Below, piece after piece: positions 29,704 to 38,934 of a stretch of 64,000 nucleotides of DNA (position 1 is the stretch's first letter; the number at the start of each line of letters is the position of its first letter). The stretch comes from Clostridiales bacterium Firm_04. Its GTDB lineage: Bacteria; Bacillota; Clostridia; Oscillospirales; Ruminococcaceae. The stretch spans positions 1-64,000 of the forward strand of contig LVAJ01000037.1 in NCBI GenBank assembly GCA_001603005.1, given 5' to 3'. A program made the position numbers and the translations under genes. The notes beneath the pieces are model-generated. The model ran no database searches. It saw nothing but the letters and a program-made list of their open reading frames with translations, and was not told the DNA's origin.

Positions 29704-30012
29704 TTAAATGTGGATGCCGACCGTTTCCGCCAGATAACGGGAAATGGCAGCGGTCATATCCGAGGTGCCGTGCCGGTCCGGAATCGTGACCAGCAGCGGC
29801 TCGGCAACATGCATTTTCAGCTCCAGCACCTCTGATTCGCAGAGGGCTGCAAGCTTTTCCGTGATGAGGACAACCGCGACGCCCTCCTGGTGCATTGCCT
29901 CACTGAGCGCGGCAAGTGCCTCATCGCGCGTATGTGCGATGACGCCCTCCATTCCTGCAAGGCGCATGCCCATCAGGGTATCGGTGTTGTCGCTGATGAC
30001 ACGCCCGCGCAT
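29704..30012 (-). CDS. ntpF: V-type ATPase subunit F
   Basis: 102-residue regulatory rotor subunit that binds the D shaft. It has the family shape: an N-terminal MRGRVISDNTDTLMGMRLAG strand-helix, a central LITEKLAAL motif and a C-terminal DRHGT..ISRYLAETVGI. Its ATG shares one base with the ntpK stop (TGATG). The following 69 bp before ntpE contain no other gene. Confidence 0.9.
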   Translation of the reverse strand: MRGRVISDNTDTLMGMRLAGMEGVIAHTRDEALAALSEAMHQEGVAVVLITEKLAALCESEVLELKMHVAEPLLVTIPDRHGTSDMTAAISRYLAETVGIHI

Positions 30013-30461
30013 CAGCCCAGCTGGGAAAGGATCATGATCGCGATCAGCAGACCGTAGATCGCAACACCTTCGCCCAGAGCAACGAAGATCAGTGCCTTTG
30101 CAAAGGACTTCGGCTCCTCGGCGATCGCGCCGATTGCTGCCGGTGCAGCATGGCCGACCGCGATGCCGCAGCCGATCGAGCCGACGCCGACGGCAAGTGC
30201 TGCTGCCAGATAGCCGAGACCTGCGGCAGATGCAGATGCGGCTGCTTCAGCGGTCTCACCCGCAGCGGATACAAAGCCGCCCATCGGCAGTGCGATCGCT
30301 GCCACCATGACAGCTGCAAATGCACACAGATTCGTGATCATTGCTCTGCGCATGGACTTGCCGGACTTCTTCTTTTTGATCGCGGCATAAACCGGCAGGG
30401 AAAGCAGCGCGACGATCAGCAGCGGGAGCAGGAACAGCTCCATAATTTTCAAAGCAGACAT
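30012..30461 (-). CDS. ntpK: V-type ATPase subunit K (membrane rotor)
   Basis: 149-residue duplicated proteolipid with four membrane helices. The ion-binding glutamate is in the last helix (FVALGEGVAIYG); a paired GIAVGHAAPAAIG loop precedes it. AGGAGG lies upstream. The N-terminal half lacks a matching carboxylate, as expected for the one-site K subunit. I cannot assign sodium or proton specificity by eye. Confidence 0.93.
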   Translation of the reverse strand: MSALKIMELFLLPLLIVALLSLPVYAAIKKKKSGKSMRRAMITNLCAFAAVMVAAIALPMGGFVSAAGETAEAAASASAAGLGYLAAALAVGVGSIGCGIAVGHAAPAAIGAIAEEPKSFAKALIFVALGEGVAIYGLLIAIMILSQLG

Positions 30462-30507
30462 GGGATTTACCTCCTAAAATTCACAATTCAGTATTCAGCA
30501 TTCAGCA

Positions 30508-32475
30508 TTAAGCGTTCGCAGCCTGTTCCGGCTGACGGATATCCGAAAAATCGTCAAATGTGACCGAGATCGGGGTGAAGGGCTTGCCGTCGCCGTCGTA
30601 GCAGCGGGAGAATACCTCGTAGAACTCCAGACGCAGCACCTGAATGCCGACGATCAGACCTTCCAGACACATGACAAATGCATTTCCGATGATGATTGTC
30701 AGCCACGATTTGTGGTCGCCGCCGATCATCTCGGAAAGCAGCATGACCACGCTCATCAGTCCGGCATGCGAGAAGACGAAGCCGCCCACACGGATAAACG
30801 AGAGCGTATTGGTCGCATAGCCGAGCAGAAATTCAAAGCACTCGAAGAAATTCGATGCGATGAAGTCGCCGATGCCCGGCATCTCGTAATGCTTGTGCGC
30901 CATCATATGACCGAGCGGTTCGCGGAAGAACATCAGCAGCAGCGGCAGCACCAGCATGATGATGACCACAGGCTTGCTGACAAGCTGTTTGCCGGTCACA
31001 ATGCCGAGCACCAGCAGCAGCGCGCCGCCGAAGAATACCAGACCGGCAAGACCGTTGTTGCCGAAGACCGCTTCCTCGTAATTCCGCTGCTTCAGCCGCA
31101 CGCAGATATTGACGAGGATCGAGATGATGATGATCGCCGCACCGATGCCGACCGCGCCGAAGATAAACAGATTCGTGTTTTCCATCGCATGCAGCGGCAG
31201 GGCTGAGATCCCCAGCTTTTCATAGAGCGGATCGAGCGCTTCCTCGAATCCGAAGACCGAGCCGTACAGCGCGCCGAAAATTGCGCTTGACACTCCGATG
31301 CGCGACATGATCGCGCCGAGCGAGAAGTTCTTCTTTTTATCGAGGAACCAGCCGATCAGCGCCAGCACCAGACCTTGACCAAGATCGCCGAACATGATGC
31401 CGAACAGCAGCGTGTAGGTGATCGCGACGAAGGTCGTCGGGTTGTAGCCGTTGTAATTCGGCAGACCGTACATCTCCACAAACATATTGAACGGCTTTGT
31501 GAACCAGCCGTTTTTCAGGCGTACCGGCGGCTGGACTTTGGAATCCGCCCACGGCGCTTCGTAGGTCACGCTGATTTCCGGCACCTTGTCGATGTACTTT
31601 TTGAATGTTTCCTTTTCCGAGACCGGAACATAGCCCATGAGGCTGAATTTCTCCGGCATCAGGATGCACTGCGAACGCAGCTTCCAGACCTCGCTCTCAT
31701 ACTTCGCAAAGCGGTACATTCTGCCGAGCTGCTCCGCTTCGGTCTCGTAGATGCTGCTTTCCTCTTTTTCGAGCTTTTCCAGCTCCGCCTTGCGTTCGGT
31801 CTGCTTGATTTGCAGATCCGCAAGCGCCTGCTCCGGTGTACCGGTCAGATCCGGCGGCAGCTCGTAGCGCTCGAACAGCAGTCCCTTCATGATCGCGTCC
31901 GCGGACATGATCCGTTCCTGCGATGCGAAGTAGAAGCCCCACACATATTCATGCGCGGTGTGATACGCCTGAAAAATGAAGCCTGCATCGCTGTAAAATT
32001 CAAGCTTCTGCACATTTTCCTCCGGCATTCTGCCGAAGCGGTAAAGAATGTGCTTGCATTTTGTCAGTTCGCCGAGGTCGAGTTCGGAACGCTGTAAATG
32101 TTTCAGGTGGATCGCAGCGCTTTCATAATCCGTGATCTGCTTGCTTGCCGATGCGATGCCCGCGCGGACATCTTTCAGCCGTTCGGAGATCCGCTTCGTT
32201 TCGGAGAGGATCTGCTCCGGCGTAAATTCCGCGGGCAGCGGCTCTGCATCCGGATCAATCTTGATCTTCCGCAGATCCAGCTCCAGCAGTGAGCGCAGCG
32301 GTTCGGCATAGGGATTCGTTGTGCCGTAGGCGCCGCCGGAATCCTCTGCACTGCCCAGCAGCTTTGCGGCGTTCTCTATATGGAACACCTTGCTGCGCAG
32401 ACAGGCGGTGATCGCTTCGTTCAGCTGCGGGAGATCGCCGGCTATGCTGACCAGCTCCAGCTTTTCAATGGACAA
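30508..32475 (-). CDS. ntpI: V-type ATPase subunit I (stator membrane subunit)
   Basis: 655 residues. The N-terminal half is a long cytoplasmic collar with coiled coils (~90-270). The C-terminal half has seven to eight membrane helices, including the GIMFGDLGQGLVLALIGWFL and FVFSHAGLMSVV segments that carry the ion half-channels. The start is TTG at 32475, seven bases after GGGAGG; no better ATG is in frame, so this is an unusual but well-supported start. It is the largest subunit of the operon. Confidence 0.93.
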   Translation of the reverse strand: MSIEKLELVSIAGDLPQLNEAITACLRSKVFHIENAAKLLGSAEDSGGAYGTTNPYAEPLRSLLELDLRKIKIDPDAEPLPAEFTPEQILSETKRISERLKDVRAGIASASKQITDYESAAIHLKHLQRSELDLGELTKCKHILYRFGRMPEENVQKLEFYSDAGFIFQAYHTAHEYVWGFYFASQERIMSADAIMKGLLFERYELPPDLTGTPEQALADLQIKQTERKAELEKLEKEESSIYETEAEQLGRMYRFAKYESEVWKLRSQCILMPEKFSLMGYVPVSEKETFKKYIDKVPEISVTYEAPWADSKVQPPVRLKNGWFTKPFNMFVEMYGLPNYNGYNPTTFVAITYTLLFGIMFGDLGQGLVLALIGWFLDKKKNFSLGAIMSRIGVSSAIFGALYGSVFGFEEALDPLYEKLGISALPLHAMENTNLFIFGAVGIGAAIIIISILVNICVRLKQRNYEEAVFGNNGLAGLVFFGGALLLVLGIVTGKQLVSKPVVIIMLVLPLLLMFFREPLGHMMAHKHYEMPGIGDFIASNFFECFEFLLGYATNTLSFIRVGGFVFSHAGLMSVVMLLSEMIGGDHKSWLTIIIGNAFVMCLEGLIVGIQVLRLEFYEVFSRCYDGDGKPFTPISVTFDDFSDIRQPEQAANA

Positions 32476-32495
32476 AATAACACCTCCCGGTCAGT

Positions 32496-33548
32496 TCAGC
32501 TCTCCGTGATCAGGAGAGACTGGATATACGATACGGGCTTGCCGTACCGGATCGCTTCAATAATGGTAATGAGGTTGCGCACCTCGATCTGATAGAGCAC
32601 ATGCACGGCATAAAGGCTGACCGCGGCATGGCTTGAAAAATGCAGGGCACTGCGCGCGCTTTTCCAGCGCAGAAGCTGGAATGCATGCTCCAGCCGGACG
32701 GATTCCGGCGCATCTGCCGAAAGCCCGTCCATCATTCTGCCGTAGCGCGTGCCGCGGAGCACTTCGATGAATGCGGCAAGATCCGGCGCGGCATAAAGCT
32801 GCTCGCAGATCCGCTTCGGCAGTCTGCCCTGAATCGGCAGCATCATCTCCCGCAGGGTATCCTCATCCGCCGAAAAGATCTTTTTCAGACGGTAGGCATT
32901 GATGAGGTTGATGAGGTCGATCTGCTCGCCGATCAGATTGGTCAGTGCATCGAGATCCTCGCCGCGGACGGTCTGCTGCGCTTCCTGAAGAATGCGTTCC
33001 AGACAGCATGCGCGCAAGCCGATCTCACACGCCGAGTAATTCTTGACGATATCGCCCTTGCGGCTGAATTTTTTCAGCACATCGGCATAGGGCGTCTGTG
33101 CAACGGCGGCGATGATCTCCTCCGTCGTTTCCGCACGCGCAAGCTTTTCCTGCGAAAAGCTCAGGTACGGCGAAAGCCACGCATCCATTGCGGAAATATA
33201 CGCTTCCGGTCCGCTCGGGATCAGCTGGATCTTCTTGATGAGCTCGCGGATCTCGTAATCATAGATGAAAAAGCGGAAAAACGGCGTATTCTGCAAATGC
33301 TCCAGACTGCAAAAATGCAGGCATTGCGTGAACAGATTGCGATGCAGCAGCATTTCGAGATGTCCGCGGTGCGTATAGGCAGGCTCCAGCCCTTGCAGCA
33401 GTTCGCCGTAGCCGTCGGTCTCTTTCAGGAACGCGACGATCTCCGCGACGGTGTGCATGTTCATGAGGTCGCGGTAGTCGGCGGGGCGCAGTCTGTGCCC
33501 GTATGCGGTGCGGATCGCGGCGGCGGTTGCCTGATAATTGTTCGGCAT
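32496..33548 (-). CDS. ntpC: V-type ATPase subunit C (d-type socket)
   Basis: 350-residue AC39/C-type subunit that couples the central shaft to the K ring. It is mainly helical with the characteristic tripartite pattern (DYRDLMNMHTVAEIVAFL; RDLNFIYDYEIRELIKK-like; KSARSALHFSSHAAVSLYAV). ATG at 33548 follows GGAGGC by nine bases. A longer in-frame extension runs into the preceding gene and is rejected. It sits 4 bp after the first gene of the operon. Confidence 0.88.
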   Translation of the reverse strand: MPNNYQATAAAIRTAYGHRLRPADYRDLMNMHTVAEIVAFLKETDGYGELLQGLEPAYTHRGHLEMLLHRNLFTQCLHFCSLEHLQNTPFFRFFIYDYEIRELIKKIQLIPSGPEAYISAMDAWLSPYLSFSQEKLARAETTEEIIAAVAQTPYADVLKKFSRKGDIVKNYSACEIGLRACCLERILQEAQQTVRGEDLDALTNLIGEQIDLINLINAYRLKKIFSADEDTLREMMLPIQGRLPKRICEQLYAAPDLAAFIEVLRGTRYGRMMDGLSADAPESVRLEHAFQLLRWKSARSALHFSSHAAVSLYAVHVLYQIEVRNLITIIEAIRYGKPVSYIQSLLITES

Positions 33549-33552
33549 TGTG

Positions 33553-33873
33553 TTACGCCTCCGCTGCGCGCAAGGTCTCGTCAAACAGGGTGTTCAGCAG
33601 CGTATCGTGCTGCGTTTCAAACTGCGTGGTCAGTGCTTCCGACTGACGGTCGAAGCCGGACTGCAGCTCTGCGATCTTCTTCTCGCATTCGCTGCGCGTC
33701 TGCTCCTCGATCTCGGTGATCGTGTCACGCGTCTGATGCTTCTGCGCCTGCGCAATGGCGGCAGCCTGTTTCCGGGCATCCTCGATCATCCGGCTGCATT
33801 TTAATTGTGCAGCGTTCAGACGATCCTCGGTCGCGGCATCCAGCTCCAGAATCTTCCGGATTGTCTGATCCAT
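33553..33873 (-). CDS. V-type ATPase subunit G/H-like (peripheral stalk)
   Basis: 106-residue coiled-coil protein heading the V-ATPase operon. It is almost wholly charged helix (IEDARKQAAAIAQAQ, TITEIEEQTRSECEKKIAEL), as expected for the G/H stalk subunit that pairs with E. GAAAGGAG precedes ATG. The assignment rests on length, coiled-coil character and first position before ntpC-I-K-F-E-A-B-D. Confidence 0.8.
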   Translation of the reverse strand: MDQTIRKILELDAATEDRLNAAQLKCSRMIEDARKQAAAIAQAQKHQTRDTITEIEEQTRSECEKKIAELQSGFDRQSEALTTQFETQHDTLLNTLFDETLRAAEA

Positions 33874-34042
33874 TTCCGCCGCTCCTTTCTGTATCCGCCC
33901 ACTTTTTGTGCAAAATCACGGGGCAGAGTAGTCAAAAATGCGAAATATGAGAAGAAAGCGTTTGATCTGACGCGGCTTTTGTCACGATTTTCTGCCGATC
34001 TTTCGGAAAACTGCACAAACGCGAACTTCCAAATACAGAGAC

Positions 34043-34071
34043 ATTATACTCCAATTTGTATGAATTGTCAA
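34043..34071 (-). promoter_or_regulatory. Sigma-A promoter of the V-ATPase operon
   Basis: TTGACA (34066-34071) and TATAAT (34043-34048) are full consensus with 17-bp spacing on the minus strand. The predicted leader to the first gene is ~160 nt; I see no recognised riboswitch in it. Confidence 0.9.
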
Positions 34072-34167
34072 GAGAAACCCTGCTTTTTTATAAGCCAAAA
34101 AAATGCGGTATCTGCGCCGCTTTTTTGGAACATGAAGCGGGAGCCGGTTCCGGATGCCGGCAGGAAA

Positions 34168-34196
34168 TTGCATTCTGCCCGCAGATGTGATAAAAT
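34168..34196 (+). promoter_or_regulatory. Sigma-A promoter of the sigma/zinc anti-sigma pair
   Basis: TTGCAT (34168-34173) and TAAAAT (34191-34196), 17 bp apart. Confidence 0.65.
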
Positions 34197-34282
34197 GAAA
34201 AATGACTGTTAGGTTTTGCCGTTTTCCGGCACTAATATACGGATTTGCAAATCTGACAAAACTGCAGCGGAGGTGAACGCAT

Positions 34283-34783
34283 TTGGAGGTATTTGAAGAG
34301 ATCTACCGGCAGAATGAAACGGCTGTCCGAAGGTTTTTGCTGCGGCTGACCGGCTGTGACGCACATCTCGCGGAGGAACTGACGCAGGAGACCTTCTATC
34401 AGGCATTTCTCTCGTTCGGATCCTTCCGCGGGAACTGTCAGATGCGCACATGGCTCTGTCAGATCGCAAAGCATGTATATGCGCGGCATATCCGGAACGA
34501 GACAAAGCAGCGGCACATCGCGGAGACAGAACAGGCGGCGCCGCTCCGGACATTGCCGGAGCAGCTGGAGCAGAAGGAACTGCTGTGTGCTGTCCGGCAG
34601 ATCATTGCGGAAATGGATGAGACTGCCCGTACCGTTACAGAATACCGTCTGTTTTCAGAGATGCATTATGCGGAGATCGCAAAGCTGATGCAGATCCGGG
34701 AGAGTACGGCAATGGTGATCTTCAGCCGCGCAAAGGCGAAGATCCGCAGGCGTTTGAAGGAGGATTACGGCTATGAAATATGA
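34283..34783 (+). CDS. ECF-type RNA polymerase sigma factor
   Basis: 166 residues, standard ECF layout. Region 2 (~10-75) carries AHLAEELTQETFYQAFLSF, and region 4 (~110-160) carries YAEIAKLMQIRESTAMVIFSRAKAKIRRRL. The start is TTG at 34283 behind GCGGAGGTGA; no nearby ATG fits. The gene overlaps the zinc anti-sigma gene by 11 bp. It belongs to a different ECF subgroup from the three paralogous sigma genes in this window and lacks their GTAAC/GTCT promoter boxes. Confidence 0.9.
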   Translation: MEVFEEIYRQNETAVRRFLLRLTGCDAHLAEELTQETFYQAFLSFGSFRGNCQMRTWLCQIAKHVYARHIRNETKQRHIAETEQAAPLRTLPEQLEQKELLCAVRQIIAEMDETARTVTEYRLFSEMHYAEIAKLMQIRESTAMVIFSRAKAKIRRRLKEDYGYEI

Positions 34784-35609
34784 TTGTGATATGATTCGTG
34801 ACCTGATGCCGCTCTGTGCAGACGGTGCCGCATCGGATTCCAGTCAGAAGGCGGTGCAGTCCCATGTGGCTGTCTGCGCGGAATGCGCAAAGCTCTGGGA
34901 TGAGATGCGGCAGGGGCTGGATTTGCAGCAGGAACCGCCTGCCCCGCAGGAGCAGGGCTATACAAAGGCAGCAAAGCGCTACAAAAAAAAGTGGCTGTTC
35001 CGGCTGCTCGGCGTATTTTTCTGCGGCTTGCTGGCGACATGGGGACTGATGGAGATTTACATTGACAGCCCGTATTATCACGGGCGGAAAACCGTTGATC
35101 AGGCGGTCGATGAGGCACTTGCCGGCGGGGGCAAACGGCATTATGACGGGCTCCGATATAAGACGCTCGGTGAGATCACCGTCGGTTCCGGCGAATTGAT
35201 CCGGTTTGTGCAGCGGGACAACAGCGATTGCATCTATGCTGTGCGCGTCGAACGGACTGAAAAAGGTCTGTACAGAGGAACGGTGCAGGAGGAAATTCCT
35301 GCGATCATCGGCAGAAATGCCGCGCTCTGCGTTTACAGCTACGGCGGAAATCAGGATTTCGCGATCGCTGCCGTGCCGTACAGCGGTCCGTCCGATGTAA
35401 CAATCTCCATACACGGCAGAGATTACGATTTTCAGATCGGACAGGGGGAATATATCCCGTGGATCTGTCAGCACTGCGATGATCCGGCGGAAATAACCGG
35501 TGCGGCGCTGGAATGGGACGGCACTGTGCGGTATGTGCTCCAGCCGGGCGATCGGTGGGAAAACGAGCAGACATACTGCTGGGTGCGTCCGGAATCAGAA
35601 TCCGAATAA
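34773..35609 (+). CDS. Zinc-finger anti-sigma factor, membrane anchored
   Basis: 278 residues. The N-terminal ~45 residues contain the ZAS-type zinc site: a His followed by a Cys-x2-Cys in SHVAVCAECAKLW, with an upstream Cys in LMPLCADG. A membrane span lies at ~73-93 (WLFRLLGVFFCGLLATWGLM). The exported domain (~95-278) is unrecognised. It binds and silences the sigma factor encoded immediately upstream, with which it overlaps by 11 bp. The unit ends at a strong terminator (35618-35653). Confidence 0.85.
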   Translation: MKYDCDMIRDLMPLCADGAASDSSQKAVQSHVAVCAECAKLWDEMRQGLDLQQEPPAPQEQGYTKAAKRYKKKWLFRLLGVFFCGLLATWGLMEIYIDSPYYHGRKTVDQAVDEALAGGGKRHYDGLRYKTLGEITVGSGELIRFVQRDNSDCIYAVRVERTEKGLYRGTVQEEIPAIIGRNAALCVYSYGGNQDFAIAAVPYSGPSDVTISIHGRDYDFQIGQGEYIPWICQHCDDPAEITGAALEWDGTVRYVLQPGDRWENEQTYCWVRPESESE

Positions 35610-35617
35610 CAAAAACA

Positions 35618-35653
35618 ACCGGCGCAGAGCGTTTGAACTCTGCGCCGGTTTTG
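35618..35653. terminator. Bidirectional terminator
   Basis: ACCGGCGCAGAG pairs with CTCTGCGCCGGT across an eight-base loop, followed by TTTTG. The reverse orientation also has a short T-tract, so it may serve the convergent GH5 gene too. Confidence 0.9.
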
Positions 35654-35684
35654 TGATCGCATTTGCCGTTTGGTACAGGATCGC

Positions 35685-37502
35685 TTATCCGCGTCCCTTT
35701 GTTGCATCGACCATTGCCTGCATCAGCTTCGGATACTTGATCTCAAGTGTGCCGCGATCCAGCAGACCGAAGTTTTCGCCGGAACCGTTGAATGCGTTGT
35801 TGTCCCACCAGACACACGGGATGCCGTAGGAGTTTGCAAGCTCCAGATAGCACTTTGCCCATGCTGCGCGCTGATCCTCATTGTCGCGGTTCATTGCGCC
35901 GAACTCGTCGATGATGACCGGAACGCCGTTGTTCAGGAACTTGTTCTTGAGGTTGTTGAACATATCGACCAGTTCGCCCTTGTCCTTCTCCTCGTTGAAC
36001 GTGCTGACCTGCGTACCGTCATTTGCGAGCGCGAATGCATACGGTCTGTAAGCGTGGATCTCCGCGATGATGTGATCGTCATTCGGAATGCTGTAGCCTG
36101 CAAGATTCTGTGCATCCGGGCTGGCGGCATAGGTCGGCATCATGACAAAACGCTTTGCATTGTTGCCGCCGGACTTGCGGATCGAATCGAGTGCCGCTGC
36201 ATTCAGCTTGTTGACGCAGTCCATTGCATCCTTGCAGTCTGCATTGTTCGTGTCGATCCACCACTCGTTTCTGTGACCGCACAGACGCGGCTCATTGAGC
36301 GTTTCAAAGATCAGGTGGTTGTCATAGCTCTCGAAGCGGTCAGCGACCTGCGACCAGACCGAGGTGACGAACTTCTCGGACTGTGCATAGTGCGCGGAAT
36401 CCGGATAGAAGTACGGGAACGGCGTCGGATTGCCGGTCTCCGGATCTTCCTTCTGGTTATCGTGGTGGATGTTGATGATGCAGTACATATCGTCCTCAAT
36501 GACATAGTTGACGATCTCCTGCACGCGGTTCATCCATGCATCGTCGATCTTATAGGTGCTGTTGTCCATTTTGCAGCCCCACGAGATCGGGATACGGACG
36601 GTGTTGAAGCCTGCGTTTTTCAGTGCGTCGATCATTGCCTTTGTGGTTCTCGGGTTGCCCCAGCAGGTCTCCGCCTCGGCAGGATCGCGCTTATACCAGC
36701 CCGGTCCCTGTGCATCCAGCGTATTGCCGAGGTTCCAGCCGAGCTTGATGTGGTTGACAAACTCCATGCCGGTCTCACCGTTGTCCTCTGCGAGCTTGTT
36801 CAGCGAGCCGTCTGCGATGCCGCGCTTGAGCAGCGTCAGGTCGATCGCGTTGAGCACCTTGTTGCTGTCCATGTCGCCGTTTGCCGCGGAAGCGATCTCC
36901 GCGCTCTCGGTCAGGTACTTTGCAAGCCCGACCGCATCCGCCGTTGTAACGGATTTGTCCAGATTGACGTCGCCTCTGCGCGTGACCATGCCGATTTCCG
37001 GATCCTGACTGGTGCCGCCCTCTGTGCAGATACCGACTGCGTTCAGGGTGAAGTAGTCGAGCGATTCGCCCGCTTCGCCCCAGCACTGAATCTGGAAGGA
37101 TGACGGCATTGTGTACTCCGGATCTGTTTTGAAGGTCACGACCGTGTGTGCGGCAGGATTCTGCATCCACAAGCCGTCGGAATACCAGTCGTACTCGCCG
37201 CAGCCGGGTGCATAGTAGCCGAATGCCGGCATGGTCGGCAGACCTTTGGACGTATCCGCGCTCATGTCGATCCAGACCTCGGTGACGACCGCACCTGCCG
37301 GTACGCCGATCTCACTGAGCTTAAATTCGACCGGCTCATCGCGGTTGACCTTGATGCCGTCTGTCTGAAGGACATAGTCGCAGGCATCAATTTCCTTGGA
37401 TGCCGGAGCTGCCGCCGAGCCGTCCAGCGCGCAGATCTGTGTGAGCAGCATGACAGCTGCCGTGATTGTTCCGCCGAAGCGGATCCGTTTGCTTTGTTTC
37501 AT
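35685..37502 (-). CDS. GH5 endoglucanase with internal dockerin and N-terminal binding module
   Basis: Secreted cellulosomal glycoside hydrolase, 605 residues. Signal peptide ~1-31. A beta-sandwich carbohydrate-binding-like module spans ~37-165. A dockerin (~175-240; DVNLDKSVTTADAV and DMDSNKVLNAIDLT) lies between it and the catalytic domain. The GH5 barrel (~245-600) has the acid/base Glu in FETLNEP (~400) and the nucleophile Glu in VIIDEFGA (~530); GWNLGNTLDAQG and TVRIPISWG point to the GH5_4 type acting on cellulose, xyloglucan or related beta-glucans. A dockerin between binding and catalytic modules is less common than a terminal one. Confidence 0.93.
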   Translation of the reverse strand: MKQSKRIRFGGTITAAVMLLTQICALDGSAAAPASKEIDACDYVLQTDGIKVNRDEPVEFKLSEIGVPAGAVVTEVWIDMSADTSKGLPTMPAFGYYAPGCGEYDWYSDGLWMQNPAAHTVVTFKTDPEYTMPSSFQIQCWGEAGESLDYFTLNAVGICTEGGTSQDPEIGMVTRRGDVNLDKSVTTADAVGLAKYLTESAEIASAANGDMDSNKVLNAIDLTLLKRGIADGSLNKLAEDNGETGMEFVNHIKLGWNLGNTLDAQGPGWYKRDPAEAETCWGNPRTTKAMIDALKNAGFNTVRIPISWGCKMDNSTYKIDDAWMNRVQEIVNYVIEDDMYCIINIHHDNQKEDPETGNPTPFPYFYPDSAHYAQSEKFVTSVWSQVADRFESYDNHLIFETLNEPRLCGHRNEWWIDTNNADCKDAMDCVNKLNAAALDSIRKSGGNNAKRFVMMPTYAASPDAQNLAGYSIPNDDHIIAEIHAYRPYAFALANDGTQVSTFNEEKDKGELVDMFNNLKNKFLNNGVPVIIDEFGAMNRDNEDQRAAWAKCYLELANSYGIPCVWWDNNAFNGSGENFGLLDRGTLEIKYPKLMQAMVDATKGRG

Positions 37503-37574
37503 ACGAATTTACCCCCTCGTACTGATTGAAACGTCGTCGGATGACCGCCGTGATTATCATAATCATCCAATTGT

Positions 37575-37603
37575 ATTATAGCATATTGTTTCCTGTGCGT
37601 AAA
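37575..37603 (-). promoter_or_regulatory. Promoter of the GH5 gene
   Basis: TATAAT (37575-37580) with TTTACG (37598-37603) 17 bp away on the minus strand; the -35 box is weak, leaving room for activation. The divergent ~300-bp gap 37503-37799 contains this, an AT-rich middle and the promoter of the next gene. Confidence 0.55.
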
Positions 37604-37729
37604 TGCGATAAACAAACACGTTTATGTTCGATTGTCACAAGTTGCGGCGCAATTCCCTAAATATTGCGGTTGTTCATATTCTGTTCATATTCTATTTACG
37701 AAATCTGCTACACTCCCATCCGCGGCGTT

Positions 37730-37738
37730 TGCTATAAT
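37730..37738 (+). promoter_or_regulatory. Extended -10 promoter of the 37800 gene
   Basis: TGC-TATAAT forms an extended -10 element; there is no good -35 box. Confidence 0.5.
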
Positions 37739-37799
37739 AAAGAGATAAAACTGCATTGAAACAGAGAAAGAAACGGGAAAATAAAAAGGGGGTGGCGTC

Positions 37800-38897
37800 A
37801 TGGTGATCGACCGGATCGACGTCGTCGAGGATTTTGAATACAGCTCGGAAAATCAGCAATATAATCAGGATTACAAGCACTGGCGGCGGCATGTGAAGGG
37901 ACCGTGGATGTATCAGTTTCAGGAGAATAGCCGCGAGCATGTGTATGTGGACGGCGGCGCGTCATCGAGCACATTCGATGCGGCGCTTGCGGAACGGCAG
38001 TCGCTGCTGCACTGCAGTACGGCGATCGGCACGGTTCTGCTGATCTTTTTTGTTTCGGAGATCCTCGGCAGCACGGCACTGGTCGCGGTGATGCGGCTGT
38101 TCCTGAAGGATATCAGCATTGACTTCCTCATGTTCCAGACGGTCGGCAATCAGTGGGCGCGCACCGGTGTGCGCATTCTGATCGAGGTGCTGAAATACAG
38201 CCTGCCGACTGCTGTTCTGACGCGCTTTTGCAGGATCCCGCAGTCGGTTTTTGCACCGGCAGCCGTCGGCGCAATCCCGGAACTGATCGCTGCGATCGGC
38301 TCCGGCATGGTGATCGCGGCGTTTTACTGCATTCTGACGCTCGGCACCAGCGTGGAGCTTTCGCAAAGGCTGTTCTCCTACAAGGACAGCGCTGCGATCG
38401 CGGCGTTCGGCGTGTTCGATGCGCTGGCGGTCTCGGTGCTGGCGGAGCTGTTCTTCCGCGGGGCGCTGTTGCCGGTGCTGCGGCAGTTCGGTGATCCGTT
38501 TGCCGTGATCGTCACCGCCGTGATCGCGTTCCTCTGCCCGAATGTGATGTCCGACCGCATCCGCGAGCTGCTGATCGGTCTGGCGGCGGGCTATCTGATG
38601 ATCCGCTCCGGCTCGATCATCAAATGCGCGCTGCTGCGGATCACATGCTCGGCGCTGTGCTATGCGCGGCTGGTGCTGGTCTATGCGAATGACACGATCC
38701 CGCTCTTGCAGTATGTGCTCGCGCTTGCGGCGATCGGCATCATGACGATCCTGTTTTACTGTCACATCCGGCGCACGAGCCTGCCGCTCCCGAACCGGCA
38801 GAGCTTTCTGCCGCTCAAGCACAAGCTTTACTACATGACGCAGTCCATTCCGATGCTGCCGTGGCTGGCGGTCTCGTTGCTGATACTGCTGCTCTGA
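37800..38897 (+). CDS. CPBP-like membrane protein with degenerate active site
   Basis: 365 residues. A hydrophilic N-terminal ~75 residues are followed by about eight membrane helices. The segment LAELFFRGALLPVL matches the CPBP EExxxR motif except that the first Glu is Ala. The usual FxxxH helix is FLCPNVMS, lacking the His. This suggests a non-proteolytic relative of the CAAX-protease family. AAGGGGGTGGC precedes the ATG. tadA follows about 40 bp later, so the two may be co-transcribed. Confidence 0.65.
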   Translation: MVIDRIDVVEDFEYSSENQQYNQDYKHWRRHVKGPWMYQFQENSREHVYVDGGASSSTFDAALAERQSLLHCSTAIGTVLLIFFVSEILGSTALVAVMRLFLKDISIDFLMFQTVGNQWARTGVRILIEVLKYSLPTAVLTRFCRIPQSVFAPAAVGAIPELIAAIGSGMVIAAFYCILTLGTSVELSQRLFSYKDSAAIAAFGVFDALAVSVLAELFFRGALLPVLRQFGDPFAVIVTAVIAFLCPNVMSDRIRELLIGLAAGYLMIRSGSIIKCALLRITCSALCYARLVLVYANDTIPLLQYVLALAAIGIMTILFYCHIRRTSLPLPNRQSFLPLKHKLYYMTQSIPMLPWLAVSLLILLL

Positions 38898-38934
38898 CGG
38901 GCGGAATGGTGCGATTTTGGTGCGAAACGGTGAT

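Noticed and set aside
33874..34042. Riboswitch in the V-ATPase leader
   Set aside because: No known class motif was found by eye; left as an unexplained ~160-nt leader.
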